DNA of 40,648 nt, from positions 1-40,648 of the forward strand of contig JACJNV010000284.1 in NCBI GenBank assembly GCA_014695175.1. Direction: 5' to 3'. Source of the DNA: Microcoleus sp. FACHB-DQ6. GTDB taxonomy: Bacteria > Cyanobacteriota > Cyanobacteriia > Cyanobacteriales > Microcoleaceae. The notes under the pieces are model-generated. The model was not told the DNA's origin and made no database searches. It worked only from the letters and a program-made list of their open reading frames with translations. Position 1 is the stretch's first letter. Each line of letters begins with the position of its first letter. Below are positions 7,896 to 16,743 of this stretch, piece after piece. The position numbers and the translations under genes were made by a program.

Positions 7896-10800
7896 CTATT
7901 TAGTCTCCGGCATCAAACACTTATCGGAATCGCAGCCCGCCGGCCCCGAATCCATCATTTCACCCAAATCATAGCGACTTAGTGCCGCATGAAAAACATC
8001 TATTTGGCGGCGCGCTAAAGTCTCTTCCACCATCTTGGTGTAAATTTCCTTGCTCACCGGTTCAAACGGTAGACGCGGGAAAGTTTCAAGAGCATCAAAC
8101 CGAGCCAAAAGCGCTGCGGAAATGTAGCCTTCATCATCGCGGATGGCTTCATAAATCCGAGTGCCCAAACTTTCCACTTCATTTTCGCGCAGTTCAATCG
8201 TGGCCGAAGTGTTATGTCTGACATAGAACTTTTGCACCTGCATATAAAAGTCCATTTGTGCCGCCGCCGAGAACTTGTTAATGTCAATTTCATCAGCACC
8301 GGGCAAGTCAGCCCAACTTACCGCAACAGGTATTTCTACCAGCCATTCTGTACAGCGTTCATCGAAGGGATTGTTCAGCAAATTGCCGTTTTCATCCTTG
8401 TCAGATTGAGACGGAATCACGTTGTATCCGTAGTCGATGCAGGCGAGGGCTACGGGGTCGTTTTTGCCGAAAGTGATTCGGCGAATGAAACGCTGGGCTT
8501 TCGGCGGATGCCAGCCGGGAGAAGCACCTGTCAGCAGAGATTTAGTACCCGATGGTTGAACCGTTGTGCAGCGATTTGGGCGTTTTAAGGAATGGCGATC
8601 GCAATAATCCCAAACTACCCGATTGACAATCTCGCGCCAACCCGTCAAATACTCTTCTTCCCGCTGTTTAAAAGCGATTCCTTGCGGAGTTTGCGGGCGA
8701 CCTTCCCCCCACCAGCGCAGCCACTCAACGCCGAAAGCGTGAACGAAGAAATCGAACAATCCCGTGAAAGATACGCCGACAATCGGGTCTAGCTCGCGGC
8801 TGTATTGATAGCGGGGTTCAAGAAATTTGTGATTGAGAAGTACCGCGACAGATAGAGCCGCCGCCCTGAAAGCTTCCTCCTGTTCTTTGAAATTGTAAGG
8901 GTCAATTTGATTGAGGTGAACCTCAGAAAGATTACAGTGGAAGTTAGAGCCGATGATTTCCAGTTTTGTTACCCTAAAGGCTTTTTATCCTTTAGTTCTA
9001 CAGATTCGATTTTCCCTGTAGCTCGGCGTACTTTTTCATCTACTTTAGTTGTAAATGCCCCGCACTCTTGCCAGGATTATATTCTTCAATAAAGAAGGTT
9101 CACCCAGTACGCTCTACGGTGGTAAAGGATTGTTAATTCCCTTACTTACCTCGGAGTTAACATCTCAGTCTTCTCCGATTTTGCGAGGTTTTTTACGTGA
9201 GGCAAAATTACTTACCACACGGGTTTAAGCCCACACGGACTAACCGATGCTCTAACTCGCCAGCAGTCATATTAGGATGGCGTTCCTGCAACCACTCTTT
9301 AGCTTTTCCTTGGTCGTAAGCTTTCAAAAACTCACTTCTAAGACTCGGTGTTGAAAGTAAATCAACGTTAGATCGAGCTACAGCTTCCCCGGCCCATTGA
9401 ATCGCGCCTTCGCCGCTGTAATACTGTTTGCGGACAGCATCAATACATTCTTCTAGTGTAGGTTTGGTATGGAAAACTCGCGTATGGTTGGCCATCCGAA
9501 GGGCATCGCGTTCTGGATCTATTCTCCAGTTGCCGCTTTCATCTTGTTGCCACAAATTATTTTTAGCATTTGCGGCCAGTTCGTCATCCGCAAAGAATTG
9601 CCTCATTCCGGCACTGTTATGCGTCAGATAACCATCGCAGTAGAAACAATGAGCTTCTTCAACTTCAATATCGTAGGTTTTGACATGATCGTAACTGCCT
9701 ATTCCTTTGACTGTGACTGGAATATCTAATGAGATATCAGTCTCAACGATATAGCGTTCATAATTAGCATCAACGGTGCGGGAACCTTGGAACCCCATTT
9801 CTCGCATCTCGCTGTATGTGTAAGCTTCCCGCATTATCACACCGGGAACGGTAAAACCATACATTTTCAGCCCTTGACGCAGTTCTCCCTTAACAGAGTA
9901 AGGTGAAATCAAAGCGTTATAACGCTGTTTAAATGCTGGAATCGTGATGCTGTACTTAATTTGCCATCCTTGTTGCTGGGGATAATTGGTGAGAATTCTG
10001 CCAGCAATACCCAAGCTGGATAAAACTGCACTTATTTGTCTCACAAATGACCGATATACTGAGGTCACTAGATGAGGTGGTCCGCTATTAATAGATCCGT
10101 CACTGTCCATTAATCCGGCTAGATAAGCTGCTCGGATATCTACTGAACCCTGCAAAATAAAACTAGGAATTGCTAAGGGAAGATTTGGCTGCTTGATGTA
10201 GCGATGGAAATATTCAGCTAATCGTATAGATGAACAGATGGATTTAGCGGTATTTTCACCCTTGATGTTGCCATGAGTAGCAGTCAAGCCAAACAAAGCT
10301 AAACCAGCATTGATTTTAGCTTGAATTTTAGGTGTCAATTCTGTATCTAAGGCGTTCATTGCCCATTCAACACGGCCATAGGGTTTACCGTATTTATTGC
10401 GACCAATAGCTACATAACCATCACCGTGAGTAAACCCAATCAGCCAAGCAACTTCACTTGTCAGTTCAGGAATTACAAACGCCTTAGCTGTTCGGCTTTT
10501 TGAGGGCCTAGACATTGTAAAGTCAGCAGGCAAATGGGTAATTGTCCCAGGTAAAACTTGTGTGTTGTGCAGGAGGCGATCGCCCTCAGCTAAATTAGCC
10601 ACTGATTTCCACACAATTGTGCCTCTAGCATCTGCCAGCACTGCTTGAGAGTGGTTTAAAGTTGCTCTAGGATAAGTGCCATTAGTTTCTATTTCGTAGA
10701 CATCTTGAAATCCTTGGTCGAATTTATCAACCACTCGCCTGAATCCTAGAGGAGTCTGCACTAAGTCACCCACTTGCACATCGCAAATGGGAACGAGTCC

Positions 10801-11673
10801 TTTAGAAGTATGAACTAGGGCATCTTCGGGCAAACAGCGGCGAATATTTCCTGCGACGATCGTGACCGCCGCTTCATCTATCAAAAGGCAGCATTCAACT
10901 GAATTTAACGGCCGCCCTAAAGCTTTATTCAAAATAGCGGTGCAGCGCTGATACAGATCGGGCAATTTCACGGGATTTGCTACTCCGCCAAAACCTTTTA
11001 AAGGTTCTCCCACCGGGCGAACGTCGCTCAAATCGATGAATACTTGAACTTCTCCTGCAAATCTTTCATCTGTGGATAACTCCAGCAAAGTTTGATAGGA
11101 GTTTACCCAACCTTGGCGAGAATCTCCGACATAAATAGTTGCGGTTTTTTCTGCTATTTTTACTTCTGTTTCTTCACGGCGCGACTGGGCGGGTCTAGAG
11201 CCGATTTCGCCTTGCATGGTTAGGGTTAAACGGTTGCGAATCGGCGGCAGTTGGTTGATATATTGTGGTTCCAAGACTGCCCCAGTGCCGCAGCCCATCA
11301 TTGCCAAATCCATCAACAAGCCAAAGGAACGCCAGTCGATAATATTTGTTGAGGAACAATTATATGCCCCGGAAAAATTCTCTGGTTGCTCGATCCATTT
11401 GCTGCCACCTACCCACAGCCAGCGACCTGAAGCGAGGGTTTTGAGCTGGTTTTGCATCCGGTGCAGCAGTTGTGTTTCTTCGGGGGTGAGGTTTCCAAGC
11501 TTTTGCAGCCCCTTGACTGTTCGATCGCACACTTGGGCCCAAGTCTCCCTTCCCGTCTCGGTACGGCGGCTGTAAGTCCTAAAAAATACTGGATTGGCTG
11601 CGGGTGCTGTTTCGGGGAAATCGGACAGGTTGCGTTTCTCGCTGGCACTCGCTCGCTCTAATTCTCGAACCAT
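7896..11673 (-). CDS. nrdJ: Class II ribonucleotide reductase, split by group I intron and containing an intein
   Basis: Adenosylcobalamin-dependent ribonucleoside-triphosphate reductase makes deoxynucleotides for DNA synthesis. Exon 1 is 11673-9214 (820 codons, including a 407-residue intein at residues 280-686). Exon 2 is 8960-7896 (354 codons plus stop). Without both insertions the protein is about 767 residues, normal for cyanobacterial NrdJ. Active-site features are present: the N-terminal Cys in YNCSSTN; NPCG joined to E across the intron, giving the NPCGE motif with the catalytic Cys and Glu; the second redox Cys in NFHCNLSEV; and a C-terminal CDSDKC pair like the regenerating cysteines of RTPR. 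Exon 2 restarts with EIIGSN and reaches VGVSFTGLFDFF. Without splicing, translation stops at TAA two codons past NPCG. A terminator follows the gene. Confidence 0.95.
8961..9213 (-). ncRNA. Group I self-splicing intron, 253 nt, in nrdJ
   Basis: The intron sits between codons GGT and GAA of the NPCG|E motif. Exon 1 ends in U and the intron ends in G, the group I rule. P1 is visible: exon CGUGUGGU (9221-9214) pairs with internal guide GCCUCACG (9203-9196), with the required U.G pair at the splice site, one U.U mismatch and a 10-nt loop. A P2-like stem joins ACCU-UCGGAG to CUCCGAGGU. GCGUAC/GUACGC (9107-9112 with 9026-9031) suits P3. AAUCCUGGCAAG resembles the Q element. Hairpins CUACAG/CUGUAG (8998-9003, 9016-9021) and CUAAAGG/CCUUUAG (8974-8980, 8989-8995) suit P8/P9-type stems, but I could not assign P7 by hand. 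No endonuclease ORF is present. Group II is excluded: no GUGYG start and no AY end. Confidence 0.85.
9616..10836 (-). mobile_element. LAGLIDADG intein in NrdJ, 407 aa
   Basis: The intein runs in frame through exon 1, from Cys280 (CLPEDALVHTSKGLVPI, block A) to HN at residues 685-686, followed by extein Ser687 (SAGMRQF). Block B is ATLNHSQAV with the usual TxxH. Two LAGLIDADG endonuclease motifs are present: WLIGFTHGDGYV and YLAGLMDSDGSI, each with its acidic residue, so the homing endonuclease may be active. Block F is KTYDIEVEEAHCFYCDG and block G is YLTHN. All residues for protein splicing (Cys1, block B His, penultimate His, terminal Asn, Ser+1) are visible. The flanking extein reads GNIRR|SAGMRQF. 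Inteins at several sites in cyanobacterial class II RNR are known, notably in Trichodesmium. Confidence 0.95.
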
Positions 11674-11828
11674 AGGTTGTGTACTGACGTGTCGGAATAT
11701 ATCAACAGACTACGAATATACAACAGGATTCAGATTTAGGGTAAAAGGTTAATATATTTGACAATTTGCACTAGATATGGGGATCAGAAGTGTACAAGCT
11801 CGATCGGGCGATCGGCTCAAAACTTGAC

Positions 11829-11859
11829 AAAAAAACCCGATTTCTTCCTGAAACCGGGT
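11829..11859 (-). terminator. Intrinsic terminator after the 95-aa gene
   Basis: On the minus strand a hairpin formed by ACCCG-TTTC and GAAA-CGGGT (11855-11859/11851-11853 with 11835-11839/11841-11844, 5-nt loop, one internal mismatch) runs into a T tract (plus-strand A tract 11829-11835). It lies 23 bases beyond the stop of the gene at 11882-12169 and upstream of nrdJ, so nrdJ is transcribed separately. Confidence 0.85.
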
Positions 11860-11881
11860 GAATAGCAAATCTTGTCAATTG

Positions 11882-12169
11882 TCAATCCTTTGTCAATAAA
11901 AACTCAATATTGGGTAACAGCGGGTCTTGAACAACCCCCACACCGTTAAAGCCCCAACGTTCGAGTAGCTTTTTTATTTGAGAACCGGAAATCGATTCTA
12001 CTCCGAATCGATCGGCAACATCAGCAGCGTGGGCGTTGAGATAGCTCAAAGCGTCATAGTCTTCGCGAAACATCAGCAGGTAACTCACTGCCGCATCTGG
12101 ATTGGGATTGGCACAGAGATATTTGCCGTCACTGCGGGAACGTAGCAAGTAAAAAACTTGAGATAACAT
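11882..12169 (-). CDS. Small conserved-looking hypothetical protein, 95 aa
   Basis: I do not recognise a named family. The protein begins MLSQVFYLLRSRSDGKYL, is soluble, and has a compact alpha/beta look with a helical centre (DYDALSYLNAHAADVADRF). The C-terminal part, SGSQIKKLLERWGFNGVGVVQDPLLPNIEFLL, suggests a small folded domain. It has its own terminator downstream and its own promoter region upstream. The single-gene unit, normal codon use and terminator argue that it is real. No function is inferred from the neighbours. Confidence 0.75.
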   Translation of the reverse strand: MLSQVFYLLRSRSDGKYLCANPNPDAAVSYLLMFREDYDALSYLNAHAADVADRFGVESISGSQIKKLLERWGFNGVGVVQDPLLPNIEFLLTKD

Positions 12170-12254
12170 ATTATCTTGGTTGCCAAAATAATATGTTACC
12201 TCAAATTGGGAATTGGGAATTGCCCAAACGATTTTAGACTGATAATTTGAGATA

Positions 12255-12286
12255 GTAGAAAAGTTGAGTTTTTTTCAACTTTCTAC
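12255..12286 (-). terminator. Hairpin downstream of the RTX-DUF4394 gene
   Basis: An inverted repeat, GTAGAAAAGTTGA / TCAACTTTCTAC with one bulged A and a short T-rich loop, lies 58 bases after the stop of the gene ending at 12344. No T tract follows on the minus strand, so a terminator role is likely but unproven. Confidence 0.5.
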
Positions 12287-12343
12287 CTAAAAACTACATA
12301 ATTGATGCCTAAAATCAATCTAAAGTCGCTGGGAATCTAGCAG

Positions 12344-13880
12344 TTAAATCAAAGTCAGTGCTAAGCCTTTAATCCCTCGCCCGTCACCAATTTGACCGAC
12401 AATCGAAGCTTGACCGGTCGTCAAATTGATATTGTACAGGCTGGAAACTCCGCCAACCTCGATCGCAGCCAAAGCCGTCTCGTTACCGCTAACACTCCTG
12501 ATATCAAAGCCGAGAACGGTACCAGCATCAATTCCCAAAGATCCGATCGTATTCAACACTCCATTATTCGGCGGATCTTGCCGCACCAAAACGTCTAAAT
12601 TGGTGTCAATTGCAAATAGTGTCGTCGAAGTTGCCCCCGCAAAGTTATTCACATACGCAGCCCCAACAGCCGCGCCGGGATTGCCAGAATTGCGATCGCC
12701 CGCAGCATAAGCCAAATTCCCGTCGAGTTGAATTCCCCCCGTCAGCGTGTCAAAATCCACAAGTGCCCCAGTATCAGGGTTGAGGCGGGCGTTTTGACCG
12801 GCTTGATTGACAAACCGAATTCGATCGACTGTCGGATTGAAATCAAAACCCGCAGCCCCCGGAGTTAGGGGAACAGCAAACTGCCCGCTACCGACTGGAC
12901 TTGCTTGCCCAGTAACGGGATTGATCGCGTACAAGCGATTGCTAGAACCCACACCGTATAACACACCGTTAGCGGGGCGAAAATCAATTCCCAGCAAACT
13001 TTCTCCCGGCTGCAACCCTGTAACTGCCACGTCGCTGAGAATTGCCCGCGGTGCGGCCTCGTTAAAACCGACAATTGTTTCAGCGCCATTTCTGACAGTT
13101 AAGGCGTAAGCTGTAGGCAAAGGCAAAGCCAAACCGTTAATCTGTCTCCCGTCGGCAATTTGACCGACAAAGGAAGCTTGACCGCTACTTAAATTGATAT
13201 TGTACAAGCCCGAAACGCCCCCAACTTCCAGCGCCGCCACTGCCACCTCGCGGCCGCCAATACTCCGGACATCAAAGCCGAGAACGCTAGTAGCATCAAC
13301 TCCCAAAGATCCGATCGTATTCAACACTCCATTATTCGGCGGATCTTGTCGCACCAAAACATCCAAATCGCTGTCAATTACAAACAGGGTTGTCGAAGTT
13401 CCCCCTGCAAAGTTATTCACATACGCAGCCCCAGCAGCCGCCGGATTTGACCCAAAATTGCGATCGCCCGCAGCATAAGCCAAATTGCCGTCGAGTTGAA
13501 TTCCCCCCGCCAGCGTGTCAAAATCCACAAGTGCGCCGGTATCCGGGTTGAGGCGGGCGTTTTGATCGGCTTGATTGACAAACCGAATTCGATCGACCGT
13601 CGGATTGAAATCAAAACCCGCAGCCCCCGGAGTTAGGGGAACAGCAAACTGCCCGTTACCGACTGGACTTGCTTCCCCAGTCATCGGATTGACAGTATAC
13701 AAGCGATTGCTAGAACCCACACCGTAAAGCAAACCGTTAGCCGGCCGATAATCAATTCCCAGCAAACTTTCTCCCGCTTGCAATCCAGTCACGGGAAAAT
13801 CTGAGAGTACAGTTCCCGGATTGGAAAGACTAAAACCGACAATCCGATTAGCAGGAGTTAAAGCATAAGCCGTTGTCCGC
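12344..13880 (-). repeat. 768-bp tandem duplication encoding the two DUF4394 units
   Basis: Matching strings recur with a period of 768 bp (256 codons). For example TCCCAAAGATCCGATCGTAT occurs at 12533 and 13301, and long blocks around the 12800s match the 13560s with few differences. The near-identity at DNA level shows a fairly recent in-frame duplication or homogenisation. Confidence 0.9.
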
Positions 13881-14506
13881 GCTGGAGGCGGGGGGCTGGG
13901 AACAACGCTGCCAATATTATTAGTGAAACTTGCCTGGTTAATCGCACTTTGTCTCACCCCTCTGAGAGTAGCGAGAAATTCTCCAGTCACTCGGTCTTGA
14001 ATAACAGTATCGTTTCCAGCTTCCTGAATATTCAAGTCGCTAAAACTAAGACCTCCCGCCAAACCGATTAAATCTGTACCGGCTGTAAAATCGGCGATCG
14101 CGTCCGCATTTGCGAAATTAGCACCGCCGCTGGTACGACCGGGATCTGCCTCAGCATAGCGCCTCAAAACAAATAGGTCTGCCCCGTCTCCCCCTATCAG
14201 GATATCAGTATCTCGATCGCCCGACAAAACATCATTCCCGGAGTTGCCCGATATGGAATCGCTGCCTTTTCCGCCCACTAAAAAATCGTTACCGTCTCCG
14301 CCGTTAATAGTGTCGTTCTCTAAATCTCCAAAAAGCGAATCTTGACCTAAATTGCCCTCAATTAAATCGCTTTGTTTTCCTCCATAAATGCTGTCATTAC
14401 CCGAGTTTGCCGCAATGGTGTCATTCCCCATCAAACCAAAAATTAGGTCATTTTCTGGAGTTCCTGCTAGCAAGTCTGCTTGGGCGGTGCCTCTAATTTC
14501 TGCCAT
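12344..14506 (-). CDS. RTX calcium-binding repeat protein with two DUF4394 domains
   Basis: 720 residues. Residues 1-115 are RTX/hemolysin-type nonapeptide repeats (GNDTI, GGKQSDLIEG, GGDGNDFLVGG, GGDGADLFVLR) that fold on Ca2+ binding. A cap typical of cyanobacterial RTX proteins (DAIADFTAGTDLIGL, then GEFLATLRG) extends to about residue 200. Two tandem DUF4394 units follow, at about 212-463 and 466-720, each with TAYALT, SLLGID(Y/F)RPANG(L/V)LYGVG, GAAGFDFNPTVDRIRFVNQ and LAYAAGDRN. The units are about 256 residues each and very similar in DNA. No Sec signal peptide is visible; RTX proteins are usually exported by type I secretion, so an extracellular or surface role is inferred. GAGGG lies upstream of the ATG. 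It is a single gene with a hairpin downstream. Confidence 0.92.
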   Translation of the reverse strand: MAEIRGTAQADLLAGTPENDLIFGLMGNDTIAANSGNDSIYGGKQSDLIEGNLGQDSLFGDLENDTINGGDGNDFLVGGKGSDSISGNSGNDVLSGDRDTDILIGGDGADLFVLRRYAEADPGRTSGGANFANADAIADFTAGTDLIGLAGGLSFSDLNIQEAGNDTVIQDRVTGEFLATLRGVRQSAINQASFTNNIGSVVPSPPPPARTTAYALTPANRIVGFSLSNPGTVLSDFPVTGLQAGESLLGIDYRPANGLLYGVGSSNRLYTVNPMTGEASPVGNGQFAVPLTPGAAGFDFNPTVDRIRFVNQADQNARLNPDTGALVDFDTLAGGIQLDGNLAYAAGDRNFGSNPAAAGAAYVNNFAGGTSTTLFVIDSDLDVLVRQDPPNNGVLNTIGSLGVDATSVLGFDVRSIGGREVAVAALEVGGVSGLYNINLSSGQASFVGQIADGRQINGLALPLPTAYALTVRNGAETIVGFNEAAPRAILSDVAVTGLQPGESLLGIDFRPANGVLYGVGSSNRLYAINPVTGQASPVGSGQFAVPLTPGAAGFDFNPTVDRIRFVNQAGQNARLNPDTGALVDFDTLTGGIQLDGNLAYAAGDRNSGNPGAAVGAAYVNNFAGATSTTLFAIDTNLDVLVRQDPPNNGVLNTIGSLGIDAGTVLGFDIRSVSGNETALAAIEVGGVSSLYNINLTTGQASIVGQIGDGRGIKGLALTLI

Positions 14507-15078
14507 GCTCTAATCACCCTCTAAATTTGATACTTCTGTTGCCTAACGGCGGTGGTATTCTCAGTCAAAATATCACAAATTCGCACTTTTAGGAGAGTTT
14601 TTCTTATTTTCGGCTGTAGGGGTGGGTTGGCATAAAAGTATTACACGCAGCTAAAATGATATATAAAGCCCACCGCGATTCAAATAAACCCACTCCTACA
14701 TACAGATCGCTTAGCCGTATTTTATAGTTGGGTGTGTAGCCAAGGGCGATCGCAGCTCAACTGCAAACAGGCAAGCTGAAATTTTTAGCGGTGCGAACCT
14801 ATGAATTTTTTTACTGCGTTCATTAGTAATATACGCTGACTCTATAATTTTGGATCTGTACAGTCAGAATTTTTTTTTCAACTTTAATCTTAAAGCCTGC
14901 GAAGGTGGGCTTTGTGTGTAGCGGCGACAACTATCGAGCGGTAGAAAGTGGATTATAAATGCGGAATTGGCATAATAAGTTAGTTGAACCGTCGTTTTCA
15001 GACGACTTAAGCTTTCAGGCAGGGGTTTAAATCCCTGCCTGAATCGGAGTTTCACGTTTGAGCTCTTCCCCTGCTTTT
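14507..15078. other. Non-coding gap with inverted repeats
   Basis: This 572-bp stretch has no convincing gene. It holds the RTX-DUF4394 promoter region, a MITE-like element (14615-14700), a T tract near 14869-14878, a small GTCGT/ACGAC hairpin (14991-15006), and a perfect 11-bp inverted repeat TTCAGGCAGGG / CCCTGCCTGAA (15014-15024 and 15033-15043, 8-nt loop). The last lies 36 bases after the stop of the distal ABC permease and may mark the operon's 3' end, though no T tract follows. Confidence 0.7.
14615..14700. repeat. MITE-like element with TGTAGGGGTGGGTT ends
   Basis: An 86-bp element whose ends TGTAGGGGTGGGTT (14615-14628) and AACCCACTCCTACA (14687-14700) are inverted repeats matching at 13 of 14 positions. 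The interior is AT-rich and non-coding. A related pair of ends occurs at 22962-23025. No clear target-site duplication is seen. Confidence 0.65.
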
Positions 15079-16743
15079 TCAAGCTTTCAGCAGTGCTTTA
15101 GAAGCTGATTCCCCTGCGAGTCTCAGTTGGGATCGCAATTTGAGGTTCAACAACACCAAGACAGTCCACTGACTGAGTATGGAGAGCAAAAAGGTATTTC
15201 CGGACGCGGCTGTCATAGACGGCCAAAACCCAATAAAAAATGTTGAAGACAACCACAAAAAAGGAGCTTTTTCTGGGGTAAGCAAGAGCATAGATAAGAT
15301 CACAGGTAGCAACAAGATAGCGCTGCCGACTGTCCCGACGGCCCAAATTTCCTGATTTCGGGTTTTTGTAAATAGGAATAGTTGGGTGATGGCTGCGTAA
15401 ATTAGGATGAGATTCAGACAGCAAATTACCCCACCAAATCCGTTTATCTCAGGTTTTTCCAACAGCGCCCAAGGTGTTAAAATTATTACTGAGCTGAGGA
15501 AATTGATCGCGATCGCAACTACAGCCGGGCTTTTATCGCTCCAAATTAAATCGAGTAGTGGGTAGCGCCGCCAAAGCTTCTGATTGCTGGGAACGATTTG
15601 TTTCCGATACCTCGCCCAATCGTACAATGATTGTCTGTCAGATGTTAAAGCTGCAATTAAAGCCAAGAACATCACCAAATTCAAGATAAGTAAACAGATG
15701 AGATTAGCGTTGTCTGGGGTGTCTGATTGGAGTGCAAACCCTAAAAATATTACCTGACAGCAGATAACTAGCAAATAACTTTGCCGCTTGCTCAAAACTG
15801 TAGCACTGGGATTGGGAAAGCGGCGCTGCCATCCCTGCCACATCCAGTAGGTTCCTGTACCACAAACCAAGAGAGACAAAGCAATGCCACTCGCAATATT
15901 TGTACCCACTGGCGAGTAAAACCATTGCAACTTGTCTAAGTTTTCAACTAACGAATCGAAATCAGTTTTATCAACTAGAAAAAGCGGATATCTCAGCATA
16001 GCAAGGGGAGACAAAAAATGTAACACATCCAAAGCAGTTCGCGTGAGCGGAAGCCAAGAAATCCCAAACACAACAAAAACCATAGCGCTAGCCAACCAAG
16101 GTTGAAATCCTCCCAACCAACTGGTTGTCAATCCAAATAGCATGGCAGTGCTGTAAAACAAAGCACAGCTAGCTGCAACCGCTGTGTAGAAACATAAAAT
16201 TTCATTCAGGGGTATTTGAGCAGCTAATCCAGCGTACAGGTGCAGGGGTACGGCCAGAATTGTTGCTAAATAAAGTAAAATTGGTACGCCAAGAATTTTG
16301 CCCAGAAAAATTGTTTTGGCAGACTGGGGACTGAGGCGAATAAAGTTGAGCGTCCCGCGGCGTTCCTCCTTGTCTAAGTCACTGACAAGTAGATAAGTCC
16401 CGGCTACTAATAAAGCTAAGACGCTAAATATGCTCAGCCAAGTGAATATCTCTAGCCACCACATCGGCCAGTTAATGACAAAGTTGCTGAAGGCATCTCT
16501 GACGCAGATTCTTTCATAGGGAGGGGCGTCATCTAAGCAAAATCTGTGATAGATGGGGTTAGTGTACGACCCCTTAGGAGGGGGAACGGGTATCTGAGCG
16601 CTGACAGACTTGAACAGCAGCACTTGAGCGCTTAGGGAAAAGGCCGAGGCGATCGCCATATTGCCAGTATTCAAGCGGCCTTTGATTTCTCGAAATAACT
16701 GGGGATTCCAGTTGCCTATTTTGTCTAGTAAGTGGAGTGTCAT
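15079..16743 (-). CDS. ABC-2 type permease, copy 2 (distal), 554 aa
   Basis: A polytopic membrane protein, presumably the membrane half of an ABC exporter driven by the ATPase at 18824-19777. The N-terminus (MTLHLLDKIGNWNPQLFREI) is cytosolic, followed by a first helix near residues 30-50. A loop with two Cys (FCLDDAPPYERICVRDAF) follows, then a second helix and LVSDLDKEERRGTLNFIRLSPQSA, a cytosolic motif common in ABC-2 permeases. About ten further hydrophobic segments follow. The protein from about residue 108 to 490 is identical to copy 1 (17064-18746). The first extracytoplasmic loop and the C-terminal 60 residues differ. The substrate is unknown. Confidence 0.9.
   Translation of the reverse strand: MTLHLLDKIGNWNPQLFREIKGRLNTGNMAIASAFSLSAQVLLFKSVSAQIPVPPPKGSYTNPIYHRFCLDDAPPYERICVRDAFSNFVINWPMWWLEIFTWLSIFSVLALLVAGTYLLVSDLDKEERRGTLNFIRLSPQSAKTIFLGKILGVPILLYLATILAVPLHLYAGLAAQIPLNEILCFYTAVAASCALFYSTAMLFGLTTSWLGGFQPWLASAMVFVVFGISWLPLTRTALDVLHFLSPLAMLRYPLFLVDKTDFDSLVENLDKLQWFYSPVGTNIASGIALSLLVCGTGTYWMWQGWQRRFPNPSATVLSKRQSYLLVICCQVIFLGFALQSDTPDNANLICLLILNLVMFLALIAALTSDRQSLYDWARYRKQIVPSNQKLWRRYPLLDLIWSDKSPAVVAIAINFLSSVIILTPWALLEKPEINGFGGVICCLNLILIYAAITQLFLFTKTRNQEIWAVGTVGSAILLLPVILSMLLLTPEKAPFLWLSSTFFIGFWPSMTAASGNTFLLSILSQWTVLVLLNLKLRSQLRLAGESASKALLKA

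Noticed and set aside
7896-8759. A separate C-terminal ribonucleotide reductase gene starting at 8759
   Set aside because: The frame is open and homologous well upstream of 8759 to EIIGSN at 8960, and joins precisely to NPCG across an intron. It is exon 2 of nrdJ, not an independent gene.
8961-9213. Group II intron in nrdJ
   Set aside because: The insert starts AAGUAA and ends CUG, lacking GUGYG and AY ends, and no domain V-type hairpin is seen; group I rules fit.
9428-9729. Plus-strand ORFs within nrdJ
   Set aside because: They are antisense shadows of the extein/intein coding frame with no independent support.
14864-15082. 72-codon ORF on the minus strand
   Set aside because: It overlaps the permease stop, includes the 15014-15043 inverted repeat and reads through a poly-T tract; no protein-like features.
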